Source of the DNA: Eubacteriales bacterium
GTDB lineage: Bacteria; Bacillota; Clostridia; Lachnospirales; Lachnospiraceae
NCBI GenBank assembly: GCA_030533385.1
Contig: JAUNJG010000009.1
Coordinates: 1-64,000, forward strand
Length of the DNA stretch: 64,000 bases
Direction: 5' to 3'
Every line of letters begins with the position of its first letter. Position 1 is the stretch's first letter. Positions 51,850-61,321 of the stretch are shown in pieces. Made by a program: the position numbers and the translations under genes. Under the pieces are notes generated by a model. It saw nothing but the letters and a program-made list of their open reading frames with translations. It made no database searches and was not told where the DNA came from.

Positions 51850-54789
51850 TCATCTTGTCTCCTCAGAAATCTTTGTCAGATTGCGCACCGTGTCAAACAT
51901 GTCCGCCTCCCGAATGGTTTTATCATTTCCGATGGCACACACCGTATCCGCCTCCATGAGCGCTTCCATGTACGGCGCCAGCTTACGGATGGTCTCCTGA
52001 TTCGTGCCAAGCACCTGCTCTCTCTCTTTTTGCGCCATCTCATAGCTCATGCCTGACAGATAGGCTAAGAAAGAACGCTCTCCAAGGGCCGACGGTTCCA
52101 GAGGCTGATCCATGGCGCTGACCGTGCCAATAATATATTTCAGCATATCCCGGTCATCCACGTCAAAGGATCGAACATACTCCGCCGCTCCCCGGTATAC
52201 CGCCAGCGTCTTTTCCAGGTTCGGGTCCCGATAGGAGGTGAAATATCCATATCCATTGCGAGAAAATCCGCACATGCATCCGTAGGCGCCCCCCGTCACC
52301 CGGACGTTCACCCAGAGGTAGTCGTAAGAAAAGATGGTTTTTAACACGTTCAAAGCACCTGTATATTTTTGTCCTTCCCGCTCAAAGGAACCGGCAGCAG
52401 CCACATACTGTACCTTGCTTGCCGCCGCAAACCCTTCTTTTTTCTTTTGCGGGCAAAGGACAGGCACGGATTTCACACACGGTTCCTCGTAAAGCTTTCT
52501 TCCAAAGGCACGGAACCGTCCTTCCAGCAAGGATTTAAAGGAAAACTCTCCCGTCAGGCTGACCGTGAGATTCTCTTTTCGGAAAATGCAGCGGGACGCC
52601 TGTAAAAGATTCTCAAGAAGTACTGCCTGCCTGTTTTCAAAATCTTCGTCCGTCCTTTTGACAAACTCATAAAAATCAATACCTTCCGCCATGTCCTTGT
52701 ACTGCATCATCGGATCCACATAGGAGAGCGCCCGGTTTGCCGCATAGACATGACCGGTGGACGGGATTCTGGAATCCATCTTCGTGCGAAGTTCCGAGAG
52801 AATCTCTTTTAACCGTTTTCCATCGTCAAACTTCGTCCGGAATAAAATTTCCTCCATCAGCTCCATACCGTCAGCTACCTGCTCCTCCAGACATTTCATT
52901 TTTATGCTGAAAAACGGGCGGAATCCGTCTTTTTTCCACAGAAGCGGGTAAACGCCGGTCTGGAAAGAAATTCCGCCGATTTTCAGGTTGATCTCCGTGG
53001 CAAGCTCATTATAGCTTCTCTTTTCCGTGTCCATGTACCGAAACAGCTCCACGAGCAGGGTGGCGTAAGGAATCAGCTCCTCCGGCAGCTCTGAGGAATC
53101 AAAACAAAAATCCATGTAAACGATGCCGTTGGTGTGATATTTGTGCATCACTACCGGAAGCTCCCCGATGACTCCCTCTTCGTTCTTGTAAGGAAGCGCC
53201 TCCTTTTTGATGTCAGAAAGCTCCAACAGGGGAATCTTTTCCACCTCCTCCCTGGTGGATGGTGTCTCCTGGAACGCTTTTAACTTCTTCGTCTGCTCCG
53301 CCAGGTAGGCAAGCTGCTTTTTGTCAAGTCCCGCCTTCACCTTCGCCAGCTGTTTTTTCAGCTTCTCGTCCATCTTTTCATTTTTTCCCATCTCCGGATA
53401 GAGATTCACAAAAGCCTTGTGAGGATTTTTCAACAGACGGCTTTCCACCAACTCCTCGAAATATCCGGTCTCCACCTTCTTTTTCAGCGCCATGAGCGGG
53501 GTGAGGCTGTCGGAAAGCTCCAGCGCCCTCTCATCGCCGTAAAGCCAGGTATTTAAGAAGTTCAGACCGTAAATCAGCCCCTTTGGATACCTGCCAAAGT
53601 TCGCCTCCCGGTACTTAAATTCAAAATTGTTGATGGCGGAGAGGATGGCCTTTCGGTTCAGTCCCTTTTGTATCTGTTCCCGCAACGCCTGCTCCACCGT
53701 CTCCCGGAAGACCGCTTCTTTTCCCTTCTCCACATTCTTTGCGGTGATGGAAAAGACAGGCTGCTGAATTCCCGCGTCAAAAAAGCTGTCGATTTCCTTT
53801 CCGATTCCGGCATCAATGAGCGCCTTTTGCACCGGGGCGCCCGGCATGGAAAAGAGGACGTACTCCAAAATCTGCAAGGCAAGCATCTCCTCCTGATCCG
53901 TGTTGTCCCCCGTCACCACATTGTAACTTAAAAAGACGCCATCTTCCCGCTCCTCCTCACCGGAGACAGAGTAAGTGTCTTCCAGAGTCATCGGCTGTGC
54001 AAAGGGCTGTTGCAGGGCAATCCGGGAATCCACCTCCTTCTTGTCGAACCGACTCAAATATTCTCGATCCAAAAAGGCAAGCTCCTCCTGGAAATCCACA
54101 TCTCCATAAAGATAAATATAGCTGTTGGACGGATGGTAATACTTGCTGTGGAATCCAAGAAATCCCTCCCGGGTCAGCTCCGGAATGGCGTCCGGATCCC
54201 CGCCGGACTCAAAGGCGTAAGGCGTATCTTTTAACAAAGCCGCCTGAATTTTTCTTTCCAGCAGTGCGTCCGGGTTGGAAAACACCCCTTTCATCTCATT
54301 GTACACTACGCCGTTAAACTTTAATTCGGCGTCGGCATCCTCCATCTCGTAATGCCATCCCTCCTGCTGAAGAATCTCTTCTTTTTTGTAAATATTGGGA
54401 TAAAACACCGCATCCAGATAGACGTGCATCAGGTTGTGATAATCCTTCGCATTGCAGCTCGCAATCGGATACACCGTCTTATCCGGGTAGGTCATGGCAT
54501 TTAAAAATGTATTTAGCGAGCCTTTTGCCAGCTCCACGAACGGGTCTTTGGACGGAAACTTTTCCGAGCCGCAAAGCACCGAATGTTCCAGAATGTGGGC
54601 GACCCCGGTATCGTCGGACGGCGGCGTGCGAAAGGCGATGCTAAACACCTTGTTGTCGTCGTCATTGTCCACGAGAAGCACTCTCGCCCCCGATTTCTCA
54701 TGATACAACACATATCCATATCCGTTTAGTTCTTCTATTTTTTTCTGCTCCTTGAGCAAATAACCTTTTAAATCTGAAATATTCAGCAT
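51850..54789 (-). CDS. M16C family metallopeptidase (presequence-protease-like)
   Basis: The 979-residue protein has the inverted zinc motif HILEH (H65, E68, H69), the downstream glutamate region NEMKGVFS, and the two-half M16C layout with the peptidasome linker. Related enzymes (PreP, insulinase group) degrade unstructured peptides up to about 65 residues within a closed chamber. No signal peptide, so cytosolic peptide turnover is likely. AGGAGG precedes the ATG. Physiological substrates unknown. Confidence 0.93.
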   Translation of the reverse strand: MLNISDLKGYLLKEQKKIEELNGYGYVLYHEKSGARVLLVDNDDDNKVFSIAFRTPPSDDTGVAHILEHSVLCGSEKFPSKDPFVELAKGSLNTFLNAMTYPDKTVYPIASCNAKDYHNLMHVYLDAVFYPNIYKKEEILQQEGWHYEMEDADAELKFNGVVYNEMKGVFSNPDALLERKIQAALLKDTPYAFESGGDPDAIPELTREGFLGFHSKYYHPSNSYIYLYGDVDFQEELAFLDREYLSRFDKKEVDSRIALQQPFAQPMTLEDTYSVSGEEEREDGVFLSYNVVTGDNTDQEEMLALQILEYVLFSMPGAPVQKALIDAGIGKEIDSFFDAGIQQPVFSITAKNVEKGKEAVFRETVEQALREQIQKGLNRKAILSAINNFEFKYREANFGRYPKGLIYGLNFLNTWLYGDERALELSDSLTPLMALKKKVETGYFEELVESRLLKNPHKAFVNLYPEMGKNEKMDEKLKKQLAKVKAGLDKKQLAYLAEQTKKLKAFQETPSTREEVEKIPLLELSDIKKEALPYKNEEGVIGELPVVMHKYHTNGIVYMDFCFDSSELPEELIPYATLLVELFRYMDTEKRSYNELATEINLKIGGISFQTGVYPLLWKKDGFRPFFSIKMKCLEEQVADGMELMEEILFRTKFDDGKRLKEILSELRTKMDSRIPSTGHVYAANRALSYVDPMMQYKDMAEGIDFYEFVKRTDEDFENRQAVLLENLLQASRCIFRKENLTVSLTGEFSFKSLLEGRFRAFGRKLYEEPCVKSVPVLCPQKKKEGFAAASKVQYVAAAGSFEREGQKYTGALNVLKTIFSYDYLWVNVRVTGGAYGCMCGFSRNGYGYFTSYRDPNLEKTLAVYRGAAEYVRSFDVDDRDMLKYIIGTVSAMDQPLEPSALGERSFLAYLSGMSYEMAQKEREQVLGTNQETIRKLAPYMEALMEADTVCAIGNDKTIREADMFDTVRNLTKISEETR

Positions 54790-54847
54790 ACACAGACCTC
54801 CTGAATCATTCTGTTTCTATTTTTTTAGTATTTACCACATCCATGAT

Positions 54848-54856
54848 ATCATAACA
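54848..54856 (-). promoter_or_regulatory. Extended -10 promoter of the M16C gene
   Basis: Minus strand reads TGTTATGAT, that is, TATGAT (54848-54853) with an extended TGn; the -35 is poor. The palindrome ATGATATCAT overlaps its downstream edge. Confidence 0.5.
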
Positions 54857-54889
54857 CAAAAAAAGGAAAAAAGGTATCCCGAAAGCAGA

Positions 54890-54920
54890 CAACAAATCCC
54901 CCGGTATAAAACCGGGGGAT
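54890..54920 (-). terminator. Terminator of ilvC
   Basis: ATCCCCCGGT (54896-54905) and ACCGGGGGAT (54911-54920) form a perfect 10-bp stem with a short loop, followed on the minus strand by TTTGTTG. Confidence 0.75.
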
Positions 54921-55012
54921 GTCACTGTCTGTTCTGAATTTATGCCACACCTGCGCTTTGCCGGCCCTTCGACCCGCACACCGTCCGGTGCAGCCTCGCA
55001 ATCTCTTTCGGA

Positions 55013-56068
<1,056 letters not shown>

Positions 56069-56070
56069 TC

Positions 56071-56085
56071 AATTATCAAAAAATT
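56071..56085 (-). promoter_or_regulatory. CodY box in the ilvC leader
   Basis: The minus strand reads AATTTTTTGATAATT, matching the CodY consensus AATTTTCWGAAAATT at 13 of 15 positions. It lies about 40 bp downstream of the predicted ilvC -10 box, a position suited to roadblock repression. codY itself is at 2030-2800. Confidence 0.75.
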
Positions 56086-56124
56086 CAAGACTTGCTTCTT
56101 TTCCGATAACAGCATTTGCTTCTT

Positions 56125-56153
56125 ATAATACTCCTCTTGTCAAAAGAAATCAA
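56125..56153 (-). promoter_or_regulatory. ilvC promoter
   Basis: Minus-strand -35 TTGATT (56148-56153), 17-bp spacer, -10 TATTAT (56125-56130). The -35 lies immediately after the ilvN stop codon. A later TTGACA (56067-56072) overlaps the CodY box, but its -10 would fall on the ribosome binding site. Confidence 0.65.
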
Positions 56154-56154
56154 G

Positions 56155-56649
56155 CTATCTTTTCAGAACGCTCATTCCTCTGCCAAGTCCCGTCAGTCCG
56201 GTGCGCACCATCTCAAGCACCTCAAAGTCCGACATCAGATTCAAAAAAGCGTCCAGCTTGTTCTGATTTCCCGTCAGCTCAATCATCACGGAATTCATCG
56301 CCACGTCCACTATCTTAGCCCGGAACACATCGGCGATGGCAATGATGTCCTGCTTTTCTTTCTTGTCCGCCATCACCTTGACTAAGACAAGCTCCCGGCA
56401 CACCGACTCCTTGTCATCAAGGACGACGATCTTTCGCACTTCCTCCAGCTTCTGAATCTGATTGCGAATCTGTTCCAGAATCTGGTCATCCCCGCTCACT
56501 GCCACCGTGATTCTCGTATATTTTGGCGTGTCCGTCACACCCGCCGACAAACTGTCAATGTTATACCCTCTGCGGCTGAACAGGGATGCCACTCTGGCAA
56601 GCACCCCCGGATTATTGTCAACCAGCAGGGAAAGTACTATCTGCTTCAT
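56155..56649 (-). CDS. ilvN: Acetolactate synthase small (regulatory) subunit
   Basis: The 164-residue protein has an N-terminal ACT domain (VLSLLVDNNPGVLARVASLFSRRGYNI) that binds valine, and the C-terminal ALS small-subunit domain. The catalytic subunit IlvB is not adjacent; the gene upstream encodes an LCP protein 13 bp away, so ilvN probably shares that transcript. Followed by ilvC with a separate promoter. Confidence 0.95.
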   Translation of the reverse strand: MKQIVLSLLVDNNPGVLARVASLFSRRGYNIDSLSAGVTDTPKYTRITVAVSGDDQILEQIRNQIQKLEEVRKIVVLDDKESVCRELVLVKVMADKKEKQDIIAIADVFRAKIVDVAMNSVMIELTGNQNKLDAFLNLMSDFEVLEMVRTGLTGLGRGMSVLKR

Positions 56650-56662
56650 CTTTCCACACTCC

Positions 56663-57829
56663 TTAATACGTATCTATTCCTTCTGTCTTCTCCGGATAGT
56701 ATCCCTTGATAAAGTTATTGTTGCCGACGCCATACTCATCATTCACGCCCGGGTCCGTGCCGGTGCCGAAGATGAAATATTGCAGCGCCTGACGGTTCCT
56801 CTCATAATCCACCTGCATCACCCATGCGCCGTTTCCGCCCAGACGTCCTTCGGAATAAGAACCTTCGTACGGAATCCGAAGCTGCTCAATCTCCGTCGTT
56901 CCCATGGAAATCACGGAGGTCATCAAGCTGCGAATCTGTTCTTCCGTCAGATCTGTCTTCACATATCTGAGAGCCTTCATACAGATGTTCGTGATGGTCA
57001 TAATATCCTGATTCTTTAATTCATTAAAGACAGAAATCAATATTTTTCGCTGGCGGTCTGTCCGGCCAAACTCTCCCGACACGTCCTGACGAATCCGGCA
57101 GTAGGCCAGCGCCTGGTAAGGCGTCAGCAGATTCGAGCCGGCTACCACATTTTTCTCTCCGTGCTTGGAGTTCACATAAGCCGTCTGCAAAAAGTAGGCC
57201 TCCGCCTCCGTCAAATCCATCGGGACGCCTCCAATCAGGTCCACGACCTCCCGGAATGCCTCCATGTCCACCTCCACGTAGCCGTCAAGCTTGATGCCAA
57301 AGCTGTCGGCAATCGTCTCGTACTCCAGCTGCACGCCCCCGTAGGCATAGGCGGCGTTAAACTTATGGTATCCATAACCCGGAACGTTAATGTACATATC
57401 CCTCATGAGAGAGGTCAGCTTCAGCTTTCCGTTTTTTAAGTCGATGGTGGCAATCATCGTCGTGTCAGAGCGCCCCGCCTCCGTCTCATTGGCTCGCTTG
57501 TCCGCACCGATGAGAAGGATGTTGACCACGTCCTGATCATAGACCAGGTCAGTCTCCACTACGTCGGCGTCCTTCAAGGCCGTCTCCGTGTCCGTCTGGA
57601 TGGTGGTGGTCGCCGCCCGGTAATAGGCCGCCACCGCCCCGCCCAGGGCGGAGGTGGAAAAAAGCATCACAAGAAGAAGGCAGACGATAACCTGTGCGAA
57701 GATTCTCCGCTTCCTGCCCCTCTTTCTGCTTTTCTTTGGCTCTTTTTTGTCATTTCCGTCACTTCCGCCGATGGATTGCACCTCTTTTTCTGACGGATTT
57801 TCTATCTGATTTGTTATTTGACTTTCCAA
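56663..57829 (-). CDS. LytR-CpsA-Psr family protein
   Basis: LCP proteins attach teichoic acids or capsular polysaccharides to peptidoglycan. The 388-residue protein has a charged cytosolic N-terminus (KKSRKRGRKRR), one membrane helix at about 44-66, and an extracellular LCP domain with LLIGADKR, GRSDTTMIATID, LMRDMYINVPGYGYHKFNAAYAYGG-type segments and CRIRQDVSGEFGRTDRQRK, the Arg-rich pyrophosphate-binding residues. Translation probably starts at TTG 57829, nine bases after AGGAGG. The polymer attached is unknown. Confidence 0.92.
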   Translation of the reverse strand: MESQITNQIENPSEKEVQSIGGSDGNDKKEPKKSRKRGRKRRIFAQVIVCLLLVMLFSTSALGGAVAAYYRAATTTIQTDTETALKDADVVETDLVYDQDVVNILLIGADKRANETEAGRSDTTMIATIDLKNGKLKLTSLMRDMYINVPGYGYHKFNAAYAYGGVQLEYETIADSFGIKLDGYVEVDMEAFREVVDLIGGVPMDLTEAEAYFLQTAYVNSKHGEKNVVAGSNLLTPYQALAYCRIRQDVSGEFGRTDRQRKILISVFNELKNQDIMTITNICMKALRYVKTDLTEEQIRSLMTSVISMGTTEIEQLRIPYEGSYSEGRLGGNGAWVMQVDYERNRQALQYFIFGTGTDPGVNDEYGVGNNNFIKGYYPEKTEGIDTY

Positions 57830-57864
57830 ACTTCAAAACCTCCTGTAGATAAACTCTTTTATAC

Positions 57865-57891
57865 ATTATACCACTTTGGAATGGTTTGCAA
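57865..57891 (-). promoter_or_regulatory. LCP-gene promoter
   Basis: Minus-strand perfect -10 TATAAT (57865-57870) with extended TGG and a TTGCAA -35 (57886-57891) at a short 15-bp spacing. An imperfect ACCA...TGGT inverted repeat lies in the spacer. Confidence 0.6.
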
Positions 57892-57965
57892 GACAAAAAT
57901 AAAGAAAATCCCCTTTTTTCTCCCTCTGGTCAACCTCAGCCAAAAAAAGGCATCATCCCGGGCGC

Positions 57966-58874
57966 TCACTCCCAGTAAGAAGGATTGAAGGACAGCTTTT
58001 TGACAAGCCAATGCGGCAGCTTTTTGTAATTTCTTCCCAGCTTATAGCCCACATACTTCGCCCCGTTTTGGATAACAATGTGGGGAACCATGGCAACCTG
58101 CCCCTTTCCGAGGAAGTGAAGCAGCGTTTTGACTACGAGGCGAACCCCCTCGGACTCTGATTTCACCGAGGTCAAAAGACCGCCCCAGTCCGTCTGGGAC
58201 ACCGCCAAATCAAAATTTCTTTTGAGCTGCTCTCCTGCAGAATAATTGTGCCAGTGCCACACCTTCGCCTCCGCCACATAAGCAATTTTTTTATCCGCCA
58301 CGATGAGGCGGGAGGCAAAAATCATATCCTCATTAAATATGGTGTGCAGAGGAAACCCTCCCATGTCGTCATAGGTAGTCTTTCTGTAGGCCGCACACAC
58401 GTTGGAGCAAAAAAAGGTCTTGATGCCAAGAACCGGCAAATCCGCCTTCGTCTTCGTCCGACTCTCCCCCGGATAATTAAAACTTCTGGTGTAGGCTTCC
58501 AGCGGATTTTCCTTCCAGTCTGCCAGCTGCCGCCCGTAGGCGGCACAGACCGCCTCGTCGGCAAAAGGCTCCACCAGACGCTCCAGCATATGCTCCCCGG
58601 CGGGGATGGCATCCTGGGTCATGAGAACCAGGATGTCCCCGTCACAAAGAGCCGCCGCCCGGTTTCTTGTCCCGCCGTGGTCAAACTCCTGCTTTTTGAT
58701 GTGGATGATCTCACCCTGGGACAACTTGCTAAATTCCCTGCTGTGAAACAGACTCTCCTCCGTGTTGATGACAAGAATCCTGTCCGGCTGCAGCGTCTGC
58801 TTTCGCAGCATCCTCAGACATTTCTCAAACTTATCGCCGGGCTTGTAAGTAGGAATGATGACATCCACTTTCAT
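57966..58874 (-). CDS. Family 2 glycosyltransferase (rhamnosyltransferase-like)
   Basis: The 302-residue protein starts MKVDVIIPTYKPGDKFEKCL and has the FDHGGTRNRAA segment and a TQDA metal-binding motif in place of DxD, both typical of rhamnosyltransferase-like GT2 enzymes, and a C-terminal KVWHWHNYSAGEQLKRNFD region. No membrane helices. Its ATG overlaps the metH stop (ATGA), so it is translationally coupled to metH although its likely role is cell-surface polysaccharide synthesis, as for the neighbouring LCP gene. Confidence 0.87.
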   Translation of the reverse strand: MKVDVIIPTYKPGDKFEKCLRMLRKQTLQPDRILVINTEESLFHSREFSKLSQGEIIHIKKQEFDHGGTRNRAAALCDGDILVLMTQDAIPAGEHMLERLVEPFADEAVCAAYGRQLADWKENPLEAYTRSFNYPGESRTKTKADLPVLGIKTFFCSNVCAAYRKTTYDDMGGFPLHTIFNEDMIFASRLIVADKKIAYVAEAKVWHWHNYSAGEQLKRNFDLAVSQTDWGGLLTSVKSESEGVRLVVKTLLHFLGKGQVAMVPHIVIQNGAKYVGYKLGRNYKKLPHWLVKKLSFNPSYWE

Positions 58875-61321
58875 CGTCCACCCTCCTTCCCAAGAAGGGC
58901 GTCCACCAGCCTGACGGCCTCCGCCGCATCCTTTGAGTACCCGTCAGCCCCAATCTCATCGGCAAAACTCTGGGTGGTGACGGCGCCCCCGATAATCACT
59001 CTGGTCTTCATCTTCTTTTGATTTCTCAAAAAAATGGTCTCCTTCATCTTCATCATCGTTGTCGTCATGAGTGCGGACAGCGCAATGACCGACGCATCAC
59101 ATTCTTCCGCCGCTCTGATAATCTCCCCGGCCGGGACATCCTTTCCCAGGTCATGCACTTCATAGCCATAATTTTTCAGCATGAGCGCCACCAGATTTTT
59201 TCCGATGTCATGGATATCTCCCTCCACCGTGGCGATGACGACGGTTCCCTTCTTTTGTCCCGTCTCCTTCTCCTGCAAAATCGGCTCCAGATAGTCGATG
59301 GCCTCCTTCATGGCATTGGCTCCCGCAATGAGCTGCGGCAGGAAATATTCCTGGGTATCAAAGAGACGTCCCACCTCGTTGATGCCCGGTATGAGCATCT
59401 CGTCCAAAATCTCCCTCGCCGAAACGCCGCCTTTTAGCGCATCTTCCACGAGGGCACAGATGCCTTCCTTATTTCCCTTGACCACAGCCTCAAACACCGG
59501 CGGGCGCTCTCCGGATACCACCTTCGTCTCCGCCGGCTTCTCCTCGACCATCTCCACCTTCTTTACGGCCGGCGTTGCCGCCGCTCCCATCTGCTTCACT
59601 CTCTCGATGTAGGCAAGATCACTGCCTTCCTTGTTTTGCAGAAAATCTGATGCCGCCGTCATCCCCATGAGCAGGCCGTTGGAAGGGTTGGCGATGGCCA
59701 TGGTCAGCCCGCTTTGAATCGCCATGGCCGCAAAGGCTCCGTTGATGTAAGCCCGCTCCGGCAGGCCGAAGGAAATATTGGAAAGCCCCACGGTCGTAAA
59801 CAGGCCTCTCTCCCTGCAATAGCGGATGGTCTCCAGGGTGTCAAGACCTGCCCGCTTGTCCGCTCCCACCGTGCCGACAAGGCCATCCACGATGATGCTC
59901 GTCTCCGGGATGCCAAGATCCTTTGCCCGATCTACTATCTGGCGAACGAAGCCGATTTTCTCCTCCGCATTCGCCGGAAGCCCCTCGTCAGAAAGAGGCA
60001 GTAAGATAAACATGGCGCCGTATTTTTTCACCAGGGGCAAAAGCTTTTCTATCTTCACCTTCTCCATGGAGACGGAGTTGACAAGCGCCCGGCCGGGATA
60101 GATGCGGAGGGCGGCCTCCATGATGTCCACATGGCTCGTATCAATACAAAGCGGAAGGCTTGACACCATGCCGATGCGGTGGATTGCCCGCAGCATCATC
60201 TCCTTTTCATCAATGCCGTTCGTTCCCATGTTCACATCCAAAATGTGGGCGCCAAGAGCCTCCTGCTGCTGCGCCATCTCCTCCACCAAATCAAGCTTGC
60301 CTGCCCGAAGCTCCGCCTGCAGCGCCTTCTTTCCCGTCGGATTAATCCGCTCCCCGATAATCAGAAACTTGCCGTCCAGCGTGATTTCCTGACTTCTTCT
60401 CTCGGAGGCGAGCATGGCCGGATGACAGTTTTTTGGCTCCTTTACCTTTCGTCCCCGCACCGCCCCTGCAAGGAGACGGATATGTTCCGGCGTCGTGCCG
60501 CAGCAGCCGCCAAGCAGCCCGGCGCCGGCCTCCACGAAGGCAGGCCCCCAGGAGGCAAACTCCTCCGGCGTCATAGGATATACCGTCTCCCCGTCCACCA
60601 GCGCAGGCAGACCTGCATTGGGCTTAACCATAAGGGGAACTTCCGCATATTCTTTCATCTGACGGACGATCGGCAGCATCTTCTCCGGCCCGGTAGAACA
60701 GTTGATGCCAATCACGTCGGCGCCAAGGCTTTGCAGCACCACCACCGCCGTCACCGGGTCCGTGCCGTAGAGCGTTCTCCCGTCCTCCTGAAACGTCAGG
60801 GAGGCAATGACCGGAAGATGGCAGGTTTCCTTGATGGCGATGACCGCCGCCCTCGTCTCCGCCAGGCTCATCATCGTCTCCACCAGGAACAAATCCACCC
60901 CCGCCTCATAAAGATAGCGGGCCTGTTCCTTGTAAATTTCTATCAGTTCCTCCGTGTCCATCGGCCCCACCGGCTCCAGGGCTACCCCGGTCATGGTCAT
61001 GTCCCCCGCCACCAGCGCCCGGCTGCCCGCCGCCTTTTTACAAAGGGCCACCAGCCGCCGGTTTATCTCTTCCGCCCTGTCCCCAAGGCCGTATTCTTCC
61101 AGTTTGATGCGGTTGCCCGAGAAGGTAGGCGCACACAGGATGTCCGTCCCCGCCTCCACGAAGGAACGCTGAAGCTCCAGCAACGCCTCCTCATTTTCTA
61201 AAATCCAAAGTTCCGGGCAAACCCCGGTGGGCATGCCCGCCTTTTGTAAATTAGAGCCTGTGGCCCCGTCCATCATCACAGGCCCCTGCTCAAGCCTGCG
61301 GTATAATTCTTCTGTTGTCAT
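58871..61321 (-). CDS. metH: Cobalamin-dependent methionine synthase, lacking the activation domain
   Basis: Methylates homocysteine from methyltetrahydrofolate via cobalamin. The 816-residue protein has a homocysteine-binding domain (MDGATGSNLQKAG; zinc ligands in INCSTGPEK and GGCCGTTPEH), a pterin-binding domain (IIGERINPTGKK, about 350-600) and a cobalamin module (cap, then GDIHDIGKNLVALML with the B12-binding His, about 700-816). The C-terminal AdoMet activation domain of long MetH is missing, as in many Firmicutes where it is encoded separately; none is seen here. ATGA overlap with the upstream fusion gene. Confidence 0.96.
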   Translation of the reverse strand: MTTEELYRRLEQGPVMMDGATGSNLQKAGMPTGVCPELWILENEEALLELQRSFVEAGTDILCAPTFSGNRIKLEEYGLGDRAEEINRRLVALCKKAAGSRALVAGDMTMTGVALEPVGPMDTEELIEIYKEQARYLYEAGVDLFLVETMMSLAETRAAVIAIKETCHLPVIASLTFQEDGRTLYGTDPVTAVVVLQSLGADVIGINCSTGPEKMLPIVRQMKEYAEVPLMVKPNAGLPALVDGETVYPMTPEEFASWGPAFVEAGAGLLGGCCGTTPEHIRLLAGAVRGRKVKEPKNCHPAMLASERRSQEITLDGKFLIIGERINPTGKKALQAELRAGKLDLVEEMAQQQEALGAHILDVNMGTNGIDEKEMMLRAIHRIGMVSSLPLCIDTSHVDIMEAALRIYPGRALVNSVSMEKVKIEKLLPLVKKYGAMFILLPLSDEGLPANAEEKIGFVRQIVDRAKDLGIPETSIIVDGLVGTVGADKRAGLDTLETIRYCRERGLFTTVGLSNISFGLPERAYINGAFAAMAIQSGLTMAIANPSNGLLMGMTAASDFLQNKEGSDLAYIERVKQMGAAATPAVKKVEMVEEKPAETKVVSGERPPVFEAVVKGNKEGICALVEDALKGGVSAREILDEMLIPGINEVGRLFDTQEYFLPQLIAGANAMKEAIDYLEPILQEKETGQKKGTVVIATVEGDIHDIGKNLVALMLKNYGYEVHDLGKDVPAGEIIRAAEECDASVIALSALMTTTMMKMKETIFLRNQKKMKTRVIIGGAVTTQSFADEIGADGYSKDAAEAVRLVDALLGKEGGR

